Source: Treponema sp. OMZ 790
GTDB lineage: Bacteria > Spirochaetota > Spirochaetia > Treponematales > Treponemataceae
Assembly: GCF_024181285.1 (NCBI RefSeq)
Contig: NZ_CP051201.1
Coordinates: 1,674,001-1,738,000, forward strand
DNA: 64,000 nt
Reading direction: 5' to 3'
Both the position numbers and the translations under genes were made by a program. Every line of letters starts with the position of its first letter. Position 1 is the stretch's first letter. Under the pieces are notes generated by a model that was given only the letters and a program-made list of their open reading frames with translations, was not told the DNA's origin and did no database searches. Shown here in pieces: positions 42,582 through 52,427 of the stretch.

Positions 42582-44437
42582 CAGTTTCCTCCGTCTTCTT
42601 TTAAATCATCCTGCAATTCTTTATCTTGTTCTTTATAATACTTGCTTTGTACTTCAAAAAGATGAGCATAGTCCCCGCCCTTTTTTAAAAGAGCATCATG
42701 GGTGCCTTCTTCGATTATTGTTCCGTCCTTTATAAAAATAATCCTGTCGCAAAAGCGGGTGGAAGCAAGCCTGTGCGAAATAAAGATAGAGGTTTTATCC
42801 TTCGATAAATCGTTGTACTTGGTGTAAAGCTCATGCTCCGCGATAGGATCCAAGGCCGCCGTAGGTTCATCCAAGATTAAAAAGGGGCTGTCCAGATAAA
42901 GAGCCCTTGCAAGTAAAAGCTTTTGAGTTTCGCCGCCTGAAAGTTCTACGGCATCAAAGAAGACATCCTTGCAAAGACGGGTTTCTTCTTTTTGCGGAAG
43001 ACTTTGAACCTTATCGTAAAGCCCCGAAAGTTTTAAGACCTCTTCAATCCTCTCCTTGTTAATGCCTTCTCTGGTTTGAGCAATGTTTACCGCAATACTT
43101 GTAGGCAATATCGAAAACTCCTGAAAGACTGCACTAAAACACTTATAGTATTCGTCTCGGTTAAACTCTTTTATGTTTCTTCCGTTAAACAAGACCTCTC
43201 CCTCGGTGGGGTCATAAAGGCCGGTAATCAGTTTTACGAGGCTTGTTTTTCCTGCTCCGTTTAAGCCGACAATGGCAAGTTTTTCTTTAGGCTTCAATGT
43301 TAAATTAAACTTATCCAAAACGGGAGTTCCGCCTTCCGAGTATAAGAGGCTCACGTTTTTTAGCTCGATGACGTTTTCATTTTTTAGAGGAATTGCTTCG
43401 CCCTTTTCAAAGCGATAATCTTCTTTAAATTCAAAAAATTCTCTGAGGCGGGAAATATCAAGACTTTGCTTATGCAGAACCGAAACCTTATTTAAGATAC
43501 CGCTCACCCATTGGGTAAAGGTTCCGGCTGCGGCAAAATAAAGTATAAATTGGGGAACGCTTATATTTTTTTGCAGGACAAGATTTATCAGCCAAAAATA
43601 AATGAGCCCGTTCCTTAAAAAGGTTAAAAGAAGATCTGCAAGGTCGGCAAAAAAATAACGCTTTTCTCCCCCAAGGTGAAAATTGCTGTAAAGCCTTAAA
43701 TGCTTTTCGTATAATTCTTTAAGCCAAGATTCCATTCCGAAAAGGCGGATATCCTTTGCAAGGTTTTTATTTTTTCCGGTTTGGGATATATAGCGCAAAT
43801 GATTTACGTGCTTATTTTCCTCATCACGCTTTTTATACATCCAAGAGCTTACACTGTTGGTAATAAAAAAACTCACGCAGGTCGTCAAAAGGGTAATTAA
43901 AATTATATTAAGGTTTAAGGAAGCAAGGATGATAAGATAGATGATAAAGCAAAGAAGGTATTGAAGGAGTTCCTGCAAGGTAGTCCAAACCGCTTCGGTT
44001 GCTTCCGAATTACCGCCTGTAACATCCATCGCCTTATTTTTCTTTGCTTCAAAATCCTTATTATCAAGATTATTATAGGAGGTGGTCATCGCCTTACTGC
44101 CTATCATAAAAACAAGCTCACTTCTCACTCCGATTCGCCCAAAGAGATGGTTTGTCTGCAAATAAGAAAGGAGACCGCGGAGGAGCATCAAAGAAAATGC
44201 AAAGCCGAAAATAACCGTTAAAAGATTTTTAATAGGCACATTATTTTGAATGAGGGTTAAAACGGCAGGCGCAAAAAATATCGAAATTAAATTATCGCCC
44301 GCATATAAAAGGGCTTCCAGCAAAATCAAAACAGGCACAGACTTATAAGTTCTAAAAGATGTTTTAAGCATAAACAAAACATTGCTTAAAATACCGTATT
44401 TTATAGGTTCTTCTTTTTTATTTTCCTCTTTTTCCAT
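42581..44437 (-). CDS. ABC exporter half-transporter (first subunit)
   Basis: 618 residues from the chosen ATG (MEKEENKK). Membrane domain then Walker A GLNGAGKTSLVKLI, signature ELSGGETQKLLLA, Walker B FLILDEPTAALD and SHRLASTRFCD. The frame could start at 44455, but that codon lies inside the predicted promoter (TTGACA, 17 bp, TATCAT), whose -10 box ends 8 bases before the ATG at 44437. I therefore prefer 44437 with an almost leaderless mRNA. Confidence 0.88.
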   Translation of the reverse strand: MEKEENKKEEPIKYGILSNVLFMLKTSFRTYKSVPVLILLEALLYAGDNLISIFFAPAVLTLIQNNVPIKNLLTVIFGFAFSLMLLRGLLSYLQTNHLFGRIGVRSELVFMIGSKAMTTSYNNLDNKDFEAKKNKAMDVTGGNSEATEAVWTTLQELLQYLLCFIIYLIILASLNLNIILITLLTTCVSFFITNSVSSWMYKKRDEENKHVNHLRYISQTGKNKNLAKDIRLFGMESWLKELYEKHLRLYSNFHLGGEKRYFFADLADLLLTFLRNGLIYFWLINLVLQKNISVPQFILYFAAAGTFTQWVSGILNKVSVLHKQSLDISRLREFFEFKEDYRFEKGEAIPLKNENVIELKNVSLLYSEGGTPVLDKFNLTLKPKEKLAIVGLNGAGKTSLVKLITGLYDPTEGEVLFNGRNIKEFNRDEYYKCFSAVFQEFSILPTSIAVNIAQTREGINKERIEEVLKLSGLYDKVQSLPQKEETRLCKDVFFDAVELSGGETQKLLLARALYLDSPFLILDEPTAALDPIAEHELYTKYNDLSKDKTSIFISHRLASTRFCDRIIFIKDGTIIEEGTHDALLKKGGDYAHLFEVQSKYYKEQDKELQDDLKEDGGN

Positions 44438-44445
44438 AAGGGAAG

Positions 44446-44474
44446 ATGATAACATAAATAAAGGGAAGTGTCAA
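44446..44474 (-). promoter_or_regulatory. Near-leaderless promoter of the ABC exporter operon
   Basis: On the minus strand TTGACA (44469-44474), a 17-bp spacer and TATCAT (44446-44451), then 8 bases and ATG. Confidence 0.6.
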
Positions 44475-44504
44475 AGGCGGATAATTTAACAAGTCAGATA
44501 ATTT

Positions 44505-44552
44505 AACCGCAGGGGGCGCAAAGCGTTGAGCACACGCTCAACTTCGCTAAGA
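44505..44552 (+). repeat. Palindromic dispersed repeat, copy A
   Basis: Core GTTGAGC-acac-GCTCAAC with matching flanks (AACCGCA upstream, TTCGC and AAGA downstream). A second copy in inverted orientation lies at 47084-47130; the two share about 40 positions over the whole unit. Confidence 0.7.
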
Positions 44553-44664
44553 TTTTTTTTAAACTCTATCTATTACAAAAATTTTTTTTAATTTACTATT
44601 TTTTTCAAATAATAACTATAAATATAATAGGGAGGGGAAATATAAAAAATCAAGGAGAAGGCAA

Positions 44665-45417
44665 ATGATAAAAAGATTTGAAGATTTAACATTTACAGAT
44701 GACTTTATGTTTTGTAAGGTCATGCAAAATGAAGGCTTATGCAAAGCACTTATTGAAATGATACTATCCGATACAATAGGTAAAATTACATATATTTCGA
44801 TACAGCATAATATTAAAAACTATGAACAGGCAAAGTCAGTGAGATTTGATGTTTTAGTACAGACAGAGAACGGTAAATTTTATGATATTGAAATGCAGGT
44901 AAGTAATGAGAAGAATACCCCCAAAAGAATGAGGTTTTACCAAGCAGCCATCGATATTTCGTTCTTGGATAAGGGCAATTCCTATAATAATTTAAATGAC
45001 AGCTTTATAATTTTTATCTGTACTTTTGATGCTATCGGTAAAAACAAACCTGTTTATACTTTTGAAAACATCTGTCTTGAAGATAAAAACATATCTTTAC
45101 ACGATGGAACAAAAAAGGTTATAATAAATGCAGAGGCCTTTAAAAACACTAAAGACAAAGAATTAAAAGAATTTTTAGAATACCTTAAAACAGGTAAGGC
45201 GAAGAGCGAATTTACAAGGAGGATAGAAGAAATGATACAAACAGTAAAACAAAATGAACAGGCAAGGCAAGAATATAAATTAATGTCAACTTTTGAGATG
45301 GATATTAAGGATAGGGTTAAGCGGGAAACAGCAAAACTTATGAAAAACAGAGGTTATCCCATTTCCGAGATTTTGTTAATGACCGGACTTCCCGAATCAG
45401 AGATTGAGGAACTGTAA
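44665..45417 (+). CDS. PD-(D/E)XK nuclease of the Rpn/transposase-like family
   Basis: 250 residues. The start FEDLTFTDDFMFCKVM and VRFDVLVQTENGKFYDIEMQV (D...E-x-Q/K core) match the PDDEXK_2 family, related to Rpn recombination-promoting nucleases. The C-terminal helix and LLMTGLPESEIEEL tail are also typical. These proteins cut DNA and are often present in many copies in treponemes. CAAGGAG precedes the ATG. It is flanked by palindromic repeats and an accessory pseudogene. Confidence 0.82.
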   Translation: MIKRFEDLTFTDDFMFCKVMQNEGLCKALIEMILSDTIGKITYISIQHNIKNYEQAKSVRFDVLVQTENGKFYDIEMQVSNEKNTPKRMRFYQAAIDISFLDKGNSYNNLNDSFIIFICTFDAIGKNKPVYTFENICLEDKNISLHDGTKKVIINAEAFKNTKDKELKEFLEYLKTGKAKSEFTRRIEEMIQTVKQNEQARQEYKLMSTFEMDIKDRVKRETAKLMKNRGYPISEILLMTGLPESEIEEL

Positions 45418-45692
45418 ATTAGGGGAAGTACAGCCGGCGAAGCTTCAAGGCTAAGACACTTTTTCGGAGAAAGGTGTTTCACCTAGAAACTTCGTTGGTT
45501 GTTACCCTCCCCTAGAGCCCGTAGCGGCACCTTATAAGGTCCATACCGTTTTTTAGCTAAAAAATTTTCGAGCCGCTAAAGCGGCTGACACAGTGCAGGT
45601 CAATCTTATTTTAAAAAATTTACTGCACCCAACAACACATTTTGCCTGTTCGGTTTCACCGCTTTACCGCCATGGACGGCGGTGTTTCCAAA

Positions 45693-45760
45693 CAGCAGTA
45701 AGTTTTTCGATAGAAAAACTTACTGTTGAGCAGTGTACACGGACGTACACTGCTCAACAG
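45693..45760. repeat. Two overlapping perfect hairpins downstream of the SUMF1-like pseudogene
   Basis: First stem CAGTAAGTTTTTC/GAAAAACTTACTG (45696-45725, loop GATA). Second stem CTGTTGAGCAGTGTAC/GTACACTGCTCAACAG (45723-45760, 6-base loop). They share the CTG at 45723-45725, so only one can be fully formed. The wider 45418-45798 stretch has no gene but several further inverted repeats. Confidence 0.7.
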
Positions 45761-45798
45761 CCCTGAGCTGCTCAACCTTACCGGCAAAATATGTGAAC

Positions 45799-46927
45799 TC
45801 AAGGCCGGCAAGCCAGGCGGAAGCCAACATCTTCGTACCTGTTGTCGGGGCCGTTGCCGAGCCGTATACCGACGACACAGTACTCCGCGCCATAGCGCCA
45901 GCCGTCGCCGCGCAAAACACGGTAAGAGCCTGACGCAGCACCTTGAGGATCGGTAACAATACCGCCTTGCTTATAAGCAGCATCGTTTGATGCAGGGTTA
46001 TTATCATGCCAATCAAAACACCATTCCCAGACATTCCCGCTCATATCGTGTAAACCGAGTGCATTCGCCCGCTTTTTTCCTACAGGATGAGTTTTGCTTT
46101 CCGAATTACCAGAATACCACGCAACCACTCCCGTTTCAGCCGTATCCCACTTATTTTTCGCTCCGCTTGCACAGTCCAGTTTGGTAAGCCATACATCGCC
46201 GTATTGTTCCGCATTTTCGCTTTTGATTCCCTGCCAGCGGGCCGCGTACTCCCACTCCGCTTCGGTCGGAAGTCTAAAGCCTTTTTTACTCATATCGGCA
46301 TAGGCTGCATCACAATCAGCTGTTGCCATTGCGTCTTTTAATACGGTAGGGTCGGTTTTGCTTTTGCGGTATACGCATTCTTTCGGAGCCTTTTGTCTTT
46401 TCCGTATACGCATTACACCACACTATGCAGTCCCGCCAGCTTACCATTGTTACAGGATGATTTTTGTTTGCTGTAGGAGGCTTGCCTATGTTTGCATAAT
46501 TGGCATGATAACCTCCGCCGCCTGTGCCGTCCCAACCTTCAAGCCCTTTGTTTGCAAAGGTGTAGCCATTACTTTCTGCCCACTTACGCACTTGATACCA
46601 TAACTCGTACGTTACCTCTGTTTTGCCCAGCTTATAGGGGCTCAGTTTTACCTTCCGGTCTTTAATAAATACACCTTTCCAACGTTCGCCATTTCCTGGT
46701 AAGGTGTAGTCAGGGTCAACGCCTATTATTCCGTTTGCAGGCGGGGTTATTGTTACAAAGCCGTCGCCTGAGTTACCACCTCCGCCGGAACTGCCGGAGT
46801 TACCTGAGTTTCCTACTCCGGAGCTCCCGCCTCCTCCGCCGCCCGCGTTGTTGGGGCAGGCGGTCATGCCAAATAGAGCAATAAGCGCTAAACCGGCAAA
46901 TAAAATTGTTTTTACTTTGTGTTTCAT
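45799..46927 (-). pseudogene. SUMF1/formylglycine-generating-enzyme-like lipoprotein, single-base frameshift
   Basis: The start at 46927 (GGAGG upstream) gives a lipoprotein signal MKHKVKTILFAGLALIALFG then MTAC, a Gly/Ser linker, and the SUMF1 N-terminal part (TEVTYELWYQVRKWA, PVTMVSWRDCIVWCNAYTE). At about 46379-46383 one extra A in GAAAGAA shifts the frame. The other frame carries on with ECVYRKSKTDPTVLKD, GFRLPTEAEWEYAARW, HDMSGNVWEWCFDW and the final NRYEDVGFRLACRP. SUMF1 folds occur in sulfatase-modifying enzymes and in surface ligand-binding proteins. Without correction the first frame ends at 46316. Sequencing error is possible. Confidence 0.82.
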
Positions 46928-46953
46928 AGAAACCTCCTTAAAATAGTTTGTTT

Positions 46954-46973
46954 TAAGGGGAAGGTTCCCCTTA
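46954..46973. repeat. 9-bp inverted repeat in the leader of the SUMF1-like gene
   Basis: TAAGGGGAA-gg-TTCCCCTTA lies between the start codon and the inverted palindromic repeat. The 490-bp gap 46928-47414 otherwise holds repeat copy B and the MATE promoter, with no gene seen. Confidence 0.5.
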
Positions 46974-47083
46974 GACCCCTCGGTTTTCTTAGGGAGAAAG
47001 AGGACACCTCGTTCAGAGCAAGGTTTTCTTCCCTCCCCTAATTTGGATTGAATTGTCCCAATCCGTAAGACATTCCTATTATT

Positions 47084-47130
47084 TCTTTGCGAAGTTGAGC
47101 GAAGCTCAACGCTTTGCGGGCGTTGCGGTT
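47084..47130 (-). repeat. Palindromic dispersed repeat, copy B (inverted relative to copy A)
   Basis: Core GTTGAGC-gaa-GCTCAAC. On the minus strand it reads AACCGCA, then CGCAAAGCGTTGAGC, as in copy A at 44505-44552. Confidence 0.7.
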
Positions 47131-47343
47131 TTATTAAACGGTGTAATGTAAAAAAGCGCACGAAGGACGGGATTCGCTCTTGTGCACGTGGTGTACTGTG
47201 AGAATGATTGCAACTCGTATCGGTGTGTTTGTCTATCATTACGGTACAGTGTAACATGTTTCCACACAAATATCAACCTTATCGTAATATCAATTTTATC
47301 AAATTTATAATATCCTAAAATTAAAAAAAACGGTGTTCTTTCG

Positions 47344-47372
47344 TTGACAAGCTCTAATTTTATCTCTATTAT
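47344..47372 (+). promoter_or_regulatory. Promoter of the MATE gene
   Basis: TTGACA (47344-47349), a 17-bp spacer and TATTAT (47367-47372); leader of about 36 bases. Confidence 0.6.
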
Positions 47373-47414
47373 ATAATCCAAGATTTAGTAGGGAACCTCA
47401 AAACGGAAAAATTT

Positions 47415-48788
47415 ATGTACAAAAAGAACTTGGATCTTACCGAAGGCGTAATTTGGAAAACTTTGATAATTTTTACTCTCCCTATTTTGGCAGGGAACTT
47501 TTTTCAGCACTTATACACGGCGGCCGATGCCGTTATTGTCGGAAAGTTTACAGGTAAGGAGGGCCTTGCTGCTATCGACTCCGTTTTCAGTTTATTAAAA
47601 TTACCCATAAACCTTTTCGGAGGACTATCGGCAGGTGCGGCAATTATTATCTCCCAATTATTCGGTGCAAAAAAAACTAATGAACTTTTTGATGCAATTC
47701 ACACTTCGATAGGCTTAACTCTTATCCTCGGCATAAGTCTTTCAATAATAGGAGTTCTTATTTCGCCCCTGCTTCTTTTTATGATGGGAGTTCCTCAAGA
47801 TATTTTCGATATGACATTAAGCTATGTCAGAATTTATTTTGCCGGAATGGGAGTTTCTCTTTTTTATAATATCGGTTCGGGAATTTTGCGTGCAATGGGA
47901 AATTCCAAAACTCCGTTTTATGCTTTGATAATTTCTTCGGCATTAAACGTAATTTTAGACTTGATTTTTATAGGAATTTTTAATTGGGGAATAGGAGGAG
48001 CTGCACTTGCAACTGTAGTTTCGCAGCTTATAAGTGCCGTAATAATTCTTTTTGCTCTCACCAAAAAAAACGGTCACTGTCCTCTAATCCTTAAAAAGAT
48101 AAAAATTGACAGATTTTCTTCCATCAATATTGCAAGACTGGGACTTCCTATCGGCATACAGTCCGCCTTTTTCCCCATCGCCAATATGATAATTCAGGCT
48201 ACGGTAAATGGAACGGGAACATCCAATATTGCGGCTTGGGCTCTTTGCGGCAAACTGGATTTTTTAGTTTGGATTTTACTTGAAGCTATGACATCATCGG
48301 TTGCAACCTTTGTTGCGCAAAATTACGGTGCAAAAAAATACGAGCGCATCAAAGAAGTTGTGCGGTTAGGCCTTATTATGTCAGGCATCATAATAGGGAG
48401 TGTTTGTGCAGTTCTTTATTTTTGGAATGTGCCATTGGGAAAACTCTTTATCAACTCAAAGGACTATGAAGTTCTTATAATAACCGAAAGGCTCATGCAC
48501 ATCCTTGCTCCTTTTTATACGGTCTTTGTATTTGCAGAAATTCTTTCCGTTGCTATTCACGGAACAGGAGAAACGTTTAAGCCCATGCTCATAACCCTTC
48601 TGGGTGTTTGTGCTTCCCGTATTGCTTGGATATTTTTATTTGTTCCGATAAACCCCGTAATCGAAATGATTGTACTAGCCTTTCCTATATCGTGGACTTT
48701 AACAAGCCTTATATTTATAATTTATTATCTAATGTACAGGAAAAAATTATCTCGCGTACAATCACAGGAATATTTATCTACACCTTAA
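47415..48788 (+). CDS. MATE-family multidrug/cation efflux pump
   Basis: 457 residues with about twelve membrane helices. N-terminal region [22 protein letters not shown] and [14 protein letters not shown] are typical of the NorM/DinF branch, and [14 protein letters not shown] with [15 protein letters not shown] marks the second half. It probably exports drugs or cationic metabolites using an ion gradient. GGAA is a weak ribosome binding site. It ends overlapping the chemotaxis receptor by 11 bp, convergently. Confidence 0.92.
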   Translation: MYKKNLDLTEGVIWKTLIIFTLPILAGNFFQHLYTAADAVIVGKFTGKEGLAAIDSVFSLLKLPINLFGGLSAGAAIIISQLFGAKKTNELFDAIHTSIGLTLILGISLSIIGVLISPLLLFMMGVPQDIFDMTLSYVRIYFAGMGVSLFYNIGSGILRAMGNSKTPFYALIISSALNVILDLIFIGIFNWGIGGAALATVVSQLISAVIILFALTKKNGHCPLILKKIKIDRFSSINIARLGLPIGIQSAFFPIANMIIQATVNGTGTSNIAAWALCGKLDFLVWILLEAMTSSVATFVAQNYGAKKYERIKEVVRLGLIMSGIIIGSVCAVLYFWNVPLGKLFINSKDYEVLIITERLMHILAPFYTVFVFAEILSVAIHGTGETFKPMLITLLGVCASRIAWIFLFVPINPVIEMIVLAFPISWTLTSLIFIIYYLMYRKKLSRVQSQEYLSTP

Positions 48789-50859
48789 ACTTTGCAATCT
48801 CCGAAGCAACCCCTATAGCCGTTTCTTTATTTAGGCTTGCAATATCGGTTACATCTTGAACAGTTTTGTTTACCTGACCTACGCCGGCAGACATTTCCGT
48901 CATGTTCTGAGTTATATTTTCAGAAAGAGATGAAAGATTTTTAAGTTCTTGTAGAATTTTTTCTATTTTGACAAGCATTTCATCAGAACCCTTTTTTACG
49001 GCTTGGCTTAGTTTTCCCATTCCGTGTATCTCATTTAGAACAGACTGCGCATCTTCAAGCTGTTCATTCATCGTGCGAATCATTCCGTCTTCTTGCCTGT
49101 AAATAAAATCCATCATCGAGCTTATTTTTTCAAACTGCTCGGAAACACGAGGCCCCACACCATTCAAATTTTCTATTTTAGTTTTTAATTCTTCCAAAAC
49201 CTTTGTAATATTTTTTCCTTGTTCACCTGATTCTTCGGCAAGTTTTCTGATTTCATCCGAAACAACGGCAAAGCCCTTTCCGGATTCTCCCGCATGAGCC
49301 GCCTCAATCGCTGCATTCATTGCAAGCAGATTTGTCTGACTCGCCGTATTTTGAATAACCGAAATTGCATCCAAAAGACCTTCAGATTGCTCGGTTACAA
49401 TGCGTGTAATATCTACAACCAGTTTTACGGTTTCTTTTCCTTGATGAGTAGTCTGCTCAAGTTCTTTAATGGCTTTTAAATTATACTGAGCCTTTCCTCG
49501 CACACCTTCAATATTTGAAACTATCTCCCCGACAGCCTTTGTAGAAGATGTAAAACTTTCAGCCTGATTATCTATATGAACATCAAGATCGGAAAGACCT
49601 TTTGAAATTTCATCTACACTGCCGACGGCTTTTTCTACACTGGAATTTTGTGTAAGAACCTGACCTCTGACACCTTCAATATTTGTTGTAATTTCATTCA
49701 AGGCGGCAGCCGATTCAATCATATTTGAAGATAAATTTTCGCATATTCCCTGCATCTTATCCGTATGATTCCCTATGCTTGAAAGAGCTGCACGAATTTT
49801 TTCGATTGCATGATTTAAAACTGCAGTTATATTTCCGATTTCATCTTTGGAAGTTTCAGCCCTTATTGTAAAATCCCCCTCGGCTATCTTATTAAATACC
49901 GAATTCATTTTAGCAAAGCGGGCAAACAAAAGTTTTAATGAAAATCGGCTCAACAAAATCATAATTACCAAAATACCTGCTGACCATATTATGGGAAGTT
50001 TTAAAATCGACAGCATCGGCGGAATAAAATCTTTTACTGGACTTGCAAGAATAATGGAATAAGGGAGATTCTTCAGTTGTTTTTTTGTGACAATTACCTT
50101 TCCTAAATTTTTATCCATGTAGGATATAACATTATCTAAACCATCAACAGGCACCCTTGAGCCGGTTGTGTCGCCGAGTTTTTTACCGATAAGATTTGTA
50201 TTTGAACAAATAAGGAGTTTCTCATCATTACCCATAAAGCCCAGCCACGAATCTTCACTGGGAACCGATTTTTTCATTTCGTCAATTGCAGTATCCAAAT
50301 TAACTGCAAGACCTGCAAAACCCAAAGACTGGCCCCGGCTTCCGACAATTCGACAATCAAACCAAAAATTCATATTTCCAAGGGTTTTATTATAATCGAC
50401 ATTATAAAACATATCCCCTTTTTCTTTTAAAAGTGAATAAAACCAAGCATCATCCGAGCCCGATTCCGACATTTGATCACGGACTATTTTTTTATCTTTA
50501 TCAAAAACATAATAAGAACCTGTTAATTTGGAAGCGGCAAAACAGGTAGAAAACTCCTCTTGATTTGCAAGCTGTAAAATCATTTTCTTTACATCATCTC
50601 CATCTTTTTCATCTTCTTCATAAGATTCAAACCATCGGATAAGATTGCTTTGATTTGCAAAATTTTTTGACAGCATTAAACCGCTCTCAAGATCCCTTTG
50701 TAATTTGGAACATGATGAATCTAAAATGTAATACATATTACGATAAAAAGTCTTTTCGACATAGGATCTTGTATAATGAAGAGTTGAAGTTAAAGCTCCG
50801 CATACGGTAATAATCAAAGTAAGAGATAAAAACAAATTAACTGATGTCCTAATTTTCAT
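48778..50859 (-). CDS. Methyl-accepting chemotaxis protein with extracytoplasmic sensor
   Basis: 693 residues. First membrane helix about 8-28, a periplasmic sensor about 35-280 of dCache-like appearance ([26 protein letters not shown]), second helix about 287-307, HAMP, then a signalling domain with the invariant tip around [20 protein letters not shown]. It senses a ligand and controls CheA. No CheR-binding pentapeptide at the C-terminus. GAGG precedes the ATG. Confidence 0.93.
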   Translation of the reverse strand: MKIRTSVNLFLSLTLIITVCGALTSTLHYTRSYVEKTFYRNMYYILDSSCSKLQRDLESGLMLSKNFANQSNLIRWFESYEEDEKDGDDVKKMILQLANQEEFSTCFAASKLTGSYYVFDKDKKIVRDQMSESGSDDAWFYSLLKEKGDMFYNVDYNKTLGNMNFWFDCRIVGSRGQSLGFAGLAVNLDTAIDEMKKSVPSEDSWLGFMGNDEKLLICSNTNLIGKKLGDTTGSRVPVDGLDNVISYMDKNLGKVIVTKKQLKNLPYSIILASPVKDFIPPMLSILKLPIIWSAGILVIMILLSRFSLKLLFARFAKMNSVFNKIAEGDFTIRAETSKDEIGNITAVLNHAIEKIRAALSSIGNHTDKMQGICENLSSNMIESAAALNEITTNIEGVRGQVLTQNSSVEKAVGSVDEISKGLSDLDVHIDNQAESFTSSTKAVGEIVSNIEGVRGKAQYNLKAIKELEQTTHQGKETVKLVVDITRIVTEQSEGLLDAISVIQNTASQTNLLAMNAAIEAAHAGESGKGFAVVSDEIRKLAEESGEQGKNITKVLEELKTKIENLNGVGPRVSEQFEKISSMMDFIYRQEDGMIRTMNEQLEDAQSVLNEIHGMGKLSQAVKKGSDEMLVKIEKILQELKNLSSLSENITQNMTEMSAGVGQVNKTVQDVTDIASLNKETAIGVASEIAKFKV

Positions 50860-51018
50860 AAATTCCTCAAACTAAATAGCAATATCTCATTTTACTACAT
50901 TTTAGCAAAATTATCTAGTGTAAGCAAATCATCCGACAACGATGTTTTAAAATAATTTATGTATAGTTTTTTAAAAGCATCCAACTGCTCTTTCGACATT
51001 TTTTTTAATACCCCTGAG

Positions 51019-51669
51019 TTAATTATTCGAATCATTATTTTTTTTTTGTTCTTCTTCTTCTAAAGGCGAACTTTCAGTAAACGGAATGACCGGTTTATTT
51101 CTTTTAAATTTCTTCCAATTTTCTATTATGTGCTCCACATCACTAATATGCATAACCATACTTGACATTTTTAATAATGCAAAATTGTTTTCAAAAAACA
51201 ATCGTTTTTGTTGTCGACTGACATCCAAAACATCATTATAATAACAGAATCCCACACTAACAAGTTCATCCCAATGCTTTTCAAGACCATTTAATAACCG
51301 TATTTGAAATTTATTATGAAAATGTCGATATAAAAGGCTTACAGAACTATCTGCTACCAAGGCTGTAAGCATCAGCCATGAATTTTCCACAGCTTTTTTC
51401 ATATACCATGACACAACATCAGATGTATAAACTTCATCATATAAAATATAATCACTTAAAACTGACGGAAAAAACGCATTCGGTACTGCACGTGTAGGAT
51501 ATCCATCAACCATTACGATTGGCGTATCTTCCGTAACTTCCATCATTTTATCCGGAGCTTGTATTTTTTTTATAAAATTCTTCATAAAAACTATATTATG
51601 ATTTTTTAACGGCCTTAATCTTTTTATAACTTCGTTATATGATCCGAATAATATGCTAGGTATTTTCAT
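51019..51669 (-). CDS. Hypothetical protein
   Basis: 216 residues. Soluble, with a mixed composition and an acidic, Asn-rich tail (ESSPLEEEEQKKNNDSNN). No signal peptide, membrane helix or known motif. AGGAAT lies upstream of the ATG. A short reading-frame remnant ends 19 bases before it on the same strand. The context, with small unknown genes and an IS nearby, suggests an accessory region. Confidence 0.55.
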   Translation of the reverse strand: MKIPSILFGSYNEVIKRLRPLKNHNIVFMKNFIKKIQAPDKMMEVTEDTPIVMVDGYPTRAVPNAFFPSVLSDYILYDEVYTSDVVSWYMKKAVENSWLMLTALVADSSVSLLYRHFHNKFQIRLLNGLEKHWDELVSVGFCYYNDVLDVSRQQKRLFFENNFALLKMSSMVMHISDVEHIIENWKKFKRNKPVIPFTESSPLEEEEQKKNNDSNN

Positions 51670-51688
51670 TTAAATATTCCTATATTTT

Positions 51689-51856
51689 TTATAATCTAGT
51701 GAATTTAATTCCACATACCGGATATAAGAGCTTATCTAAATCAGCATACTTCACATTGGACGAAAAGTAAATATCAGAATCAATCATATAAAAGACTCTT
51801 CCTTTCCCAGCCCTTAAGAATCCCGAACCGTTCTTATAACTTTTATTATTGCACAA
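51689..51856 (-). pseudogene. Short open frame, possible remnant of a larger gene
   Basis: 55 codons from a TTG, or 31 from an internal ATG, with plausible protein composition (GSGFLRAGKGRVFYMIDSDI) and ending just before the 216-residue gene. No ribosome binding site is seen and an in-frame stop lies upstream, so it looks like the tail of a decayed gene. The rest of 51857-52099 is AT-rich without a recognisable feature. Confidence 0.3.
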
Positions 51857-52099
51857 AACATAAAAGTAAGCAAGAGACTACAGTGTATTTGTTTAGAACT
51901 TGTACCTATGTTTCAATCGCTGTCCGAATGAGATAGTTGGGCTGTGAAAAAATGCTAAGCTTTGTTTTCATAATATTTTTCTCTTGTGCTAACCAATTTA
52001 TCAATTAATATTTTATCTCCACATTTTCTAATTTTTTATTCTTTATGCAAGGCATGATTTTAGTTATTTATACAACTATTTATGACAAGGCCTTAGAAC

Positions 52100-52357
52100 T
52101 CACTGCAAAGCACCTCCAATACCAAGAAACAGAAGAAAACCAATACAACATAATATGTAAATCACCAAAATTCTTATATCTTCAGGATACGCTTTCATAT
52201 ACTCCCATTCAATTGACGTCCACCATTTTCCCATTGTTCCATCCTCAATAAGCCTGTCATAAATATAAACTCGAATTACAACAGCTGCTATGAAACATAT
52301 ACCGCATAAGATGAATGAAATAGTTGATAATACTTGACGGATTAATTGTGCATTCAT
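52100..52357 (-). CDS. Small two-helix membrane protein
   Basis: 85 residues. Hydrophobic helices at about 9-30 and 62-82, joined by a polar loop with several Trp and Glu (GKWWTSIEWEYMKAYPED). AGAGG precedes the ATG. Unknown family. An IS3-type element is inserted 42 bases upstream of its start. Confidence 0.55.
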   Translation of the reverse strand: MNAQLIRQVLSTISFILCGICFIAAVVIRVYIYDRLIEDGTMGKWWTSIEWEYMKAYPEDIRILVIYILCCIGFLLFLGIGGALQ

Positions 52358-52427
52358 TTTAACCTCTTTAATAATTCTTCATTAGTGATATAATAAATAT
52401 GAAACTTGTACAGTATAAGTGAACAAG

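Noticed and set aside
45720..46034. Separate gene opposite or beside the SUMF1-like pseudogene
   Set aside because: It is another phase of the pseudogene 3' part running into the hairpins, with no binding site.
44524..47109. GTTGAGC and GCTCAAC fit the integron attC core consensus (GTTRRRY / RYYYAAC)
   Set aside because: In attC the order is RYYYAAC, then 50-130 bp, then GTTRRRY. Here GTTGAGC always comes first with a loop of a few bases, and no pair at attC distance exists, so these are plain palindromes.
47106..47381. Reading frame of 91 codons upstream of the SUMF1-like gene
   Set aside because: It runs across the MATE promoter and the palindromic repeat, has no ribosome binding site and shows no domain.
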